Below, piece by piece: positions 58,568-64,000 of a DNA stretch of 64,000 bases (within the stretch, counting starts at the first letter, position 1; every line of letters starts with the position of its first letter). A program made the translations under genes and the position numbers. Below the pieces are notes generated by a model. It was not told where the DNA came from, did no database searches, and saw only the letters and a program-made list of their open reading frames with translations. The DNA is from Uloborus plumipes (lineage: Eukaryota > Arthropoda > Arachnida > Araneae > Uloboridae), in NCBI GenBank assembly GCA_038373865.1, contig JAXGGA010001643.1, forward strand, positions 80,930 through 144,929, written 5' to 3'.

Positions 58568-58607
58568 ATAATACAAATTAAAAATCAGTTTCATTATCAG
58601 ATTCATC

Positions 58608-58867
58608 TTAGCTGCTCTCCTCATACCAGTTAAAACAGTGATTTTCATCATCTACATCCAAACATTCACACACGTCCGTGCATGGAAATCTGTTACGTCT
58701 GCATTTGCACAGCAGTGCAGAACATTTACTTTTTTTCCATGAGCATTTCACCAGTTCTAGAATCGCCTGTGGAGCAGGTTCCATTCTGGTCATCTGGGGA
58801 ACAAATCTGCTGTCTTACATTTCCCAACAATAACCAGCGTCTGGCTATGGAATATTCGGACATGCAA
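58608..58867 (-). pseudogene. Inverted duplicate of the CXC-type coding end
   Basis: The minus strand reads MTRMEPAPQAILELVKCSWK and then KCSALLCKCRR..FPCTDVCEC, the same peptide as the plus-strand copy at 59314..59625. One zinc-binding Cys is changed to Trp (KCSW instead of KCSC), and a stop codon cuts the acidic tail after NWYEESS. It has no start of its own and is part of the left arm of the fold-back. Confidence 0.8.
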
Positions 58868-58949
58868 TGATCATCGGCGATACCCATGCTATGTTCCAGA
58901 ACATTCTGCTGGAGCGATAAAAGAAAAAGACAGATTGCTCTCAAACCAA

Positions 58950-59625
58950 TATATATAATGCTTTAGGAGAAGAGAAGGTAACAGACTTTCCTGGCTTTCA
59001 TGTATTAACTGGATGCTACACTACAGGAGCGTTTGCTGGAAAAGGTTAACTCTTCTGTTGGAAAGACTTGCAGCAGTCTGATAAAAATGTTTTGCAAGCT
59101 TTTGCAAATTTAGGAACTAATTCTACACCATCTGAAGATATTTTTGGTGCATTAGAATAGTTTGTTTGCAAACTTTACCTGTCAAACTGGTCTAAATCAC
59201 ATGTTGGCTCTGTTTGGTTCATGCTATTTCAAAAGAAAATTGCCGAATTAGGGAAGATGCCACCAGCACAATCAGCTCTTCGCTATGCCATCATGAGAGA
59301 ACATTATTAGGCCATGATATGGCACAATGATGTCATTGCATGTCCGAATATTCCACAGCCAGATGCTGGTTATGGTTGGGAAATGCAGGACAGCAGATTT
59401 GTTCCCCAGATGACCAGAATGGAACCTGCTCCACAGGCAATTCCAGAACTGGTAAAATGCTCATGCAGAAAAAGTAAATGTTCTGCACAACTGTGCAAAT
59501 GCAGACGTCACGGATTTCCATGCACGGACATGTGTGAATGTTTGGATGTAGATGATGAAAATCACTGTTTTAACTGGTATGAAGAGAGCAGTTCAGATGA
59601 ATCTGATAATGAAACTGATTTTTAA
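58950..59625 (+). pseudogene. Transposon protein C-terminus with tesmin/TSO1-like CXC motif
   Basis: Reading from about 58950, the frame gives FPGFHVLTGCYTTGAFAGKG, in-frame stops near 59047, 59158 and 59308, then WSKSHVGSVWFM and MPPAQSALRYAIMREH. The open end 59314-59625 contains MQDSRFVPQMTRMEPAPQAI and the cysteine-rich segment VKCSCRKSKCSAQLCKC, followed by GFPCTDMCEC and a Ser/Asp-rich tail. The TGCDTTGAFxGKGK plus PPAP...CxCK...CxCxxxGxxC architecture recurs in uncharacterised invertebrate transposon proteins. The CXC part should bind zinc and perhaps DNA. Here the third residue of GCD is Tyr, and the stops make it non-functional. Confidence 0.72.
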
Positions 59626-60901
59626 TTTGTATTATATATTATTATTTGACTTATTCTTTTAAAGTTATTCCAAGCAACGATCAGGAATCTTTTTGAAACG
59701 ATCAGGAATATGAAAAACTAATTAATGGATTGATTTAAATATATCTATTACATTTTCTTTCAAATGCTACTGTCAAATGACTGCGTGTGTGTTGTTATTT
59801 GTAATTATAGTTCTACTTTCATGTTTTTATTTAACTGTTTTATCTACTCATAAATGCAGCTGAAAATGTATAGTGAGGTACAATAAAATAAAACATTTTT
59901 GTTTCAATAAATATTTAGTTTGTTTAAAATTACTTTTTACACTCAGCAACAGAAACAAACACAATGTTAAGCAGTCCATGGGAAATTTGGGTTCATAATG
60001 TTGTCATTATATTATTATTTGAGTGAATACACTTTAAAAGTCTTTCTCTCATTTTTTTAACTTAAAAATTCAGGTATATTTCAGACCACTCACATTGAGT
60101 ATCACTGGCTTATATTATTTAAAGCATATTTGTGGCTGTAAAAACTTAATTTAGCAGTGCTTTAAGCTAAAAAAAATTGTGGTGAGCAAAAAATGACGAA
60201 AAAAATTGCTATTTAAGAGGAACAAGTTATCAGATTAGCGGGGGCAATTGAACCCCTCTCCCTGATCAAAAAAAAAAAAAAAAAATAATAATAATTAATA
60301 AATAAATAAATAAAAACATTTTTTTACAACCGCCTCTCTCCCCGGGAGGGGGGAGGCGATTACAGTCACGGGCAAAAGTGCAAATTCAGTGTATACTACG
60401 TGTCGAAGGATAAATACGTACACAAATATGCATTTGCATTTTGTTTCTAAAAGGGGGGAGGCCCCCCTCCCGCTTTGGACCCCGCTTGGTTGTCCAAATG
60501 ATGGGCTTGATAACAAGGCACCTCTATTCAATGAAAAAAACACCTTCAGCCGGATTAATTTTCATTCATAAGCTCTCATCTTATACACTGCAAAAGGAGC
60601 TCTTTAATAGCTCCGAAACACGTGTCAGCAATTTAAATTTAGCTTTTTATGCATTATAATGTTATTATTAAGTGGATTTAAGCATTTTACGCTTTGAAAA
60701 CTGGTTCTAAGCCATGAAATTATGAAGATATAATTATTTTAGTAAAGAAACTTTGCCCCCCCCCCTTACGCCCCCCTGCGCTATTTTTGGGAGTGGCAAC
60801 ATCCGAATTCGTATTCCTGGTGCCAATACCTTTCAGAAAAACCAACTGTCATAATTGTATCACAAAAAGCGCACGGAAATTAAAATTTGACCAGTTGCTC
60901 C

Positions 60902-62117
60902 TCCACTATGTATGACAGTTTTTAAAAAGAAAAAGGCTTTTCGTATGGAAAATTAAATTGGTTGCGGGCTATGTACTAAGTGTCTTTGTAAACAAATGCC
61001 ACTCTTCTGAATCGCAAATGTACTTCAGAAATGTAGCAAATGATAGCTTTCTTGTTTATTTTTCCGAACTCTTTCTTTAGTAGTTAACGTATTTCTTAAT
61101 TAAAAATGATTCTTCTAGGTAGGTTCGTTCATTGAATTACAAATTTCTTTACAATATTTGTTTTGTTTTTCTTTCTTGCATTTTAATTGGAGCCGGTTTT
61201 CATGTTTGAATAAGTAGATTTATTTGTTTTTGAATTTCGGACAGTATAAGTAATTTTGTTTTGAAAGCTCGTTGTAGCTATATTCAGTGTTTTGTCATGA
61301 AAGGCAGATAATCTACAGTATCGTTAGTGCAGATTTGTTTAGTCGCTTTTCAACTGCATACATTTCACAACATAAGTTATCAGTTGTTGATAATGATAGC
61401 CAGTCAATTGATAGTCTCTTTTCAGCAATTTTTCTTCATGCATTCGAGGAAAAATAAAAAGATATTTCCTTGTTTAAAATGATAAACACATTACAGAAAA
61501 TCTGGTGTTCCAGCTCTTGCAAGGCCAATTACCTCTTCCTGACCTCTCCATATTCAGTGAATATTTAGTGCCGTTACATTTTTTTTCCGAAGTAAAAATA
61601 AAACTCTTCGCTCCATTCCGAAGCTGAATAGGAATTGTTAACGATGTATTATAATTGAAGGGGCAAGTGGATGAAGGTGATATGTGACTTATATGAATTT
61701 TTCCGATTTACACAAATTCAAATTAGTGTGTGTTCAATTGTGTCAACTCACAAACACAATTGAAGGGGCAAGTGAATAAAGGTGATATACGACAACTTTT
61801 TAAATTTCTAGAAATTGCTTTCAAAAAAAAAAATTATTACCTTATCACCTTTGTCTACTTGCTCCTTCAATTACAAAAAGTCCTGATTGTATGCAAATGT
61901 AAAGATCAAGATTAGGCTTCACTTACCATGCGGCTACCAAGTGAAAAAAGGTGGTGACTAAAATTATTAGTATCATTCGTCGCCATCCCCAACCTTATTG
62001 TGCTATCAATTAATATATATATATTTTTTCAGCAGAAGTATTTGAACACAGTTCATTAACTCGAGTGTGCGATTTGCACACTCAACACAGACTTGTGAAG
62101 AGTATAAAGACAACAAT
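60902..62117. other. Intergenic with a short repeated motif
   Basis: No gene was recognised. AATTGAAGGGGCAAGTG occurs near 61645 and 61761, and its inverse near 61859, forming a small imperfect palindrome. Confidence 0.45.
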
Positions 62118-62381
62118 AATTGAATCGTTTATTTCGAAAAGGTAACATCTCTATTTTGATCTCCTCTGTCTCTTTAGAAAGTTAAACAGCGCACGGTTAT
62201 ATTTTTGAATGTCATAATCAATGAAAAAATGCCTTTAGTTAAGTACACAATTACTGCAATAATTTACCAAATAACCATTGATTATGACATTCAAAAATAT
62301 AATCGTACGTTGTTTAATTTTCTAAAGAGACAGAGGAGATCAAAATAGAGATGTTACCTTTTCGAAATAAACGATTCAATT
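62118..62381. repeat. Palindromic MITE-like repeat, about 105-bp arms
   Basis: AATTGAATCGTTTATTTCGA at 62118 is mirrored by the complementary end at 62381. The arms pair through CTCTATTTTGATCTCCTCTG and AATGTCATAATCAATG around a loop of about 50 bp. It is non-coding. No clear target duplication was identified. Confidence 0.8.
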
Positions 62382-62560
62382 AAAATGCAAAAATGTAGAA
62401 TGTAACAATAAAAGGTAAAATTTAAAAGGAAAACATGAAAGCAGATAAAATGTAAGAGACTAAATAAAAAACATCATAAAATGTAAAAGGCAGGAAAAGG
62501 ATTAAAACTCTAAAACCATAAAATTTAAACATGTAAAAGCAATTTAAAAGTCAGTCAAGG

Positions 62561-63270
62561 TCAAACGTACTGCAGTTCAATTATTTTGTCTCTGGCTTTC
62601 CAATATCTCTCGTAAATACTGATGCCTGAGATTGCAACGCATTCTTTTAGATGGAAAGCATCCATAGCGCATATAGCTTTCTTGCATCAAGGCAGTCATG
62701 GCCGGTCTCGCGACGAATTGCTGCTACAGCATGTCGTCTCGGGGCATCTGGTATTGCCATGATTGATTCTCTCCAGCTCTTATGTTTTATCAGGTTTGAC
62801 CATGACTGCCTGGTCTGAAAGTCGTCGTTCATTCTTTCTTTTAAGTCTTTTCTTTCTTTCTTTCTTAGTCGCATTACAGCAGGATAAGGGACTGGATTTG
62901 TTGGAATTTGTAATATTCCAGTTCCCTTTTTTGGAAGAAAGTCAGCTGCTTCATTTTCGTATATTCCACAGTGAGCAGGAACCCACTGCAGAATAGCTGT
63001 TTTACCACGATTTTGGAGCCTGCTTAAATTTGCAATGCAGGTTTTTATTCTTTGCGAATCAGCCGGCTTCGGAGAGATGACAGCTTGAATTGCAGACTTC
63101 GATTCAGATAATATCACAGCCACAGCATTATTAAAACTTTCACTCCTAGAAATCAGTTGTTGTGATGCCAGCCTAATGGCTTCCACTTCTCCATCAAATG
63201 GTGTGGTAAAGGGACCAAGGGACGAATAAAGGGAAAACAAGCTGGCATCAGTTAATATTGATGCCAGCAA
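62561..63270 (-). pseudogene. Jockey/R1-type retrotransposon: RNase H domain remnant
   Basis: Reading leftward from 63270, the peptide shows LTDAS (first acidic residue), FDGEVEAI (Glu), LSESKSAIQAV (normally SDS, so the third catalytic Asp is Glu here), LQWVPAHCGIYENEAAD (family WVPSHxGxxGNExAD) and a downstream AVMRLRKKERKDLKERMNDD. This is the C-terminal RNase H of a non-LTR element, which would remove RNA from the RNA-DNA hybrid. A frameshift near 62665 moves the tail to another frame (HLKECVAISG, then YERYWKARDK, stop at 62561). No reverse transcriptase is visible upstream, so the copy is 5'-truncated. Confidence 0.85.
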
Positions 63271-63903
63271 TTAGTTGTTGCAATTTTTGTTTGTGCCGAT
63301 AATTTTTAGGCGTTTTGTCTTGCTGGAATAGATAGTTTAGTACCCCCATAAAATCCTATATTGTAATAAAATGGTCCTATAATACTTGCTGATAGTCGTG
63401 AAGATTCATTTTTCTGCTGCAAATTTCCAAAAATGTTTTTCCATTAAATCCAAAAACGCCACAACCCTACTTTTTAACAAAGAAAATGATGTCTTATGCA
63501 CATTTTTTTTTTACATATTACGTTTTTCAAAATTTAAATGAAAAATCTGAGGACTATATTCAATAGAAAATTGTTCAATTATTTTTTTGAAAAAGCTTAG
63601 AAACTTTTTCCTAGTACATCGTCAAGCAGGGTGTAGAAAGATCATGATTTTTTTTTCTTTTTTGAAATAATAAAAAAATCGGGTTTATTTGTTTTAAATC
63701 AGATTTTTTCGATTTTATTTAAAAAGACTGTAGAAACTCTTGTTATTAATTAATTTAAACTTATAAATTTTACTAAACATAAAACTGACGTTTAAAAAAA
63801 TCAAATATTATATTTTGAGTGTTATTTCACCAAAAAGCTAATAACATGATGAAAACCAATTCAATACAAATGCATATGATTCAAATCAATTTTAATATAA
63901 ATG

Positions 63904-64000
63904 CAGGGGTCGATCCAGGTTTTTATTTTTAAGTCCGCGTTTTGTGAAAAATATATATATTCTTTTTTTGTGAAAAAAGAACTTGTTATCTATTTTTTGT
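63904..64000. mobile_element. Left end of a hAT-like element, cut by the window edge
   Basis: CAGGGGTCGATCCAGG followed by a GTTTTGTGAAAAATA stretch matches the inverted right end of the element at 57605..57952 (CAGGGGTCAATCC ... TTTTGTGAAAAAT). The rest lies outside the window. The sequence 63271..63903 shows no recognisable feature. Confidence 0.55.

Larger units (their letters stand above)
51823..60901. mobile_element. Giant fold-back element, about 1.55-kb arms, 466-bp loop
   Basis: The left arm begins GGAGCAACTGGTTTTCCGTG at 51823 and the right arm ends CCAGTTGCTCC at 60901. The arms match through ACGAATTCGGATGTTGCCA, the CACGTGTTTCGGGGCTATTA-like stretch and on to the cysteine-rich coding end. 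The right arm is 59334..60901 (1568 bp). The left arm is 51823..58867; subtracting its three insertions leaves about 1535 bp. The single-copy loop is 58868..59333. No clear target duplication was found. The class is unknown; it is probably an inverted duplication of the 3' part of a larger transposon. Confidence 0.85.

Overview
This window is AT-rich eukaryotic DNA that is mostly transposon sequence. The tRNA-derived SINE, the Tc1/mariner, hAT and Helitron-like elements, the Jockey-type RNase H fragment and the absence of any prokaryotic gene arrangement point to an arthropod nuclear genome. An arachnid is plausible from the repeat style, but no single feature proves it.

Two pieces look like host genes. 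The first (25509..32867, +) is an uninterrupted intronless reading frame of 2452 residues. It has an all-helical N-terminal region with two RNxLxH motifs of the HEPN type, about 29 ankyrin repeats, seven 42-residue kinesin-light-chain-type TPRs and about five more ankyrin repeats. The second is one short exon (45233..45302, +) that resembles the first coding exon of an ACBD4/5-type acyl-CoA-binding protein. About 0.6 kb upstream lies a CRE plus YY1-like promoter patch (44530..44650).

Region by region: 1-2.2 kb is a Helitron-like remnant split by a decayed Tc1 element. 3-7.7 kb holds hAT-type elements, one nested in another. 8.6-10.9 kb holds a hAT MITE, a Helitron-like start, a MITE with a 4-bp TTAA duplication, a 104-bp tandem duplication and a FLYWCH fragment. 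12.3-14.5 kb is a hAT element with a decayed transposase. 15.7-19.5 kb is a tandemly duplicated Helitron-like unit, one copy invaded by a 2.5-kb hAT element. 20.4-22.5 kb holds dispersed and tandem repeats. 25.5-32.9 kb is the giant gene. 33.7-37.9 kb holds a pogo-like MITE and a hAT element. 41.2-44.5 kb holds a SINE and a four-level nest of elements. 45-50.7 kb holds the ACBD-like exon and dispersed repeats. 51.8-60.9 kb is a giant fold-back with about 1.55-kb arms around a 466-bp loop; its left arm carries a 4.8-kb transposon with 650-bp terminal inverted repeats and two smaller elements. 62-64 kb holds a palindrome, a Jockey-type RNase H pseudogene and a truncated hAT-like end.

Many insertions could be fixed to the base because both target-site copies are visible, and in three cases the other arm of the fold-back shows the empty site. 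The transposon-derived coding regions examined are broken, whereas the 7.36-kb ankyrin/TPR frame is intact. That contrast is the strongest sign that this gene is functional or recently acquired.
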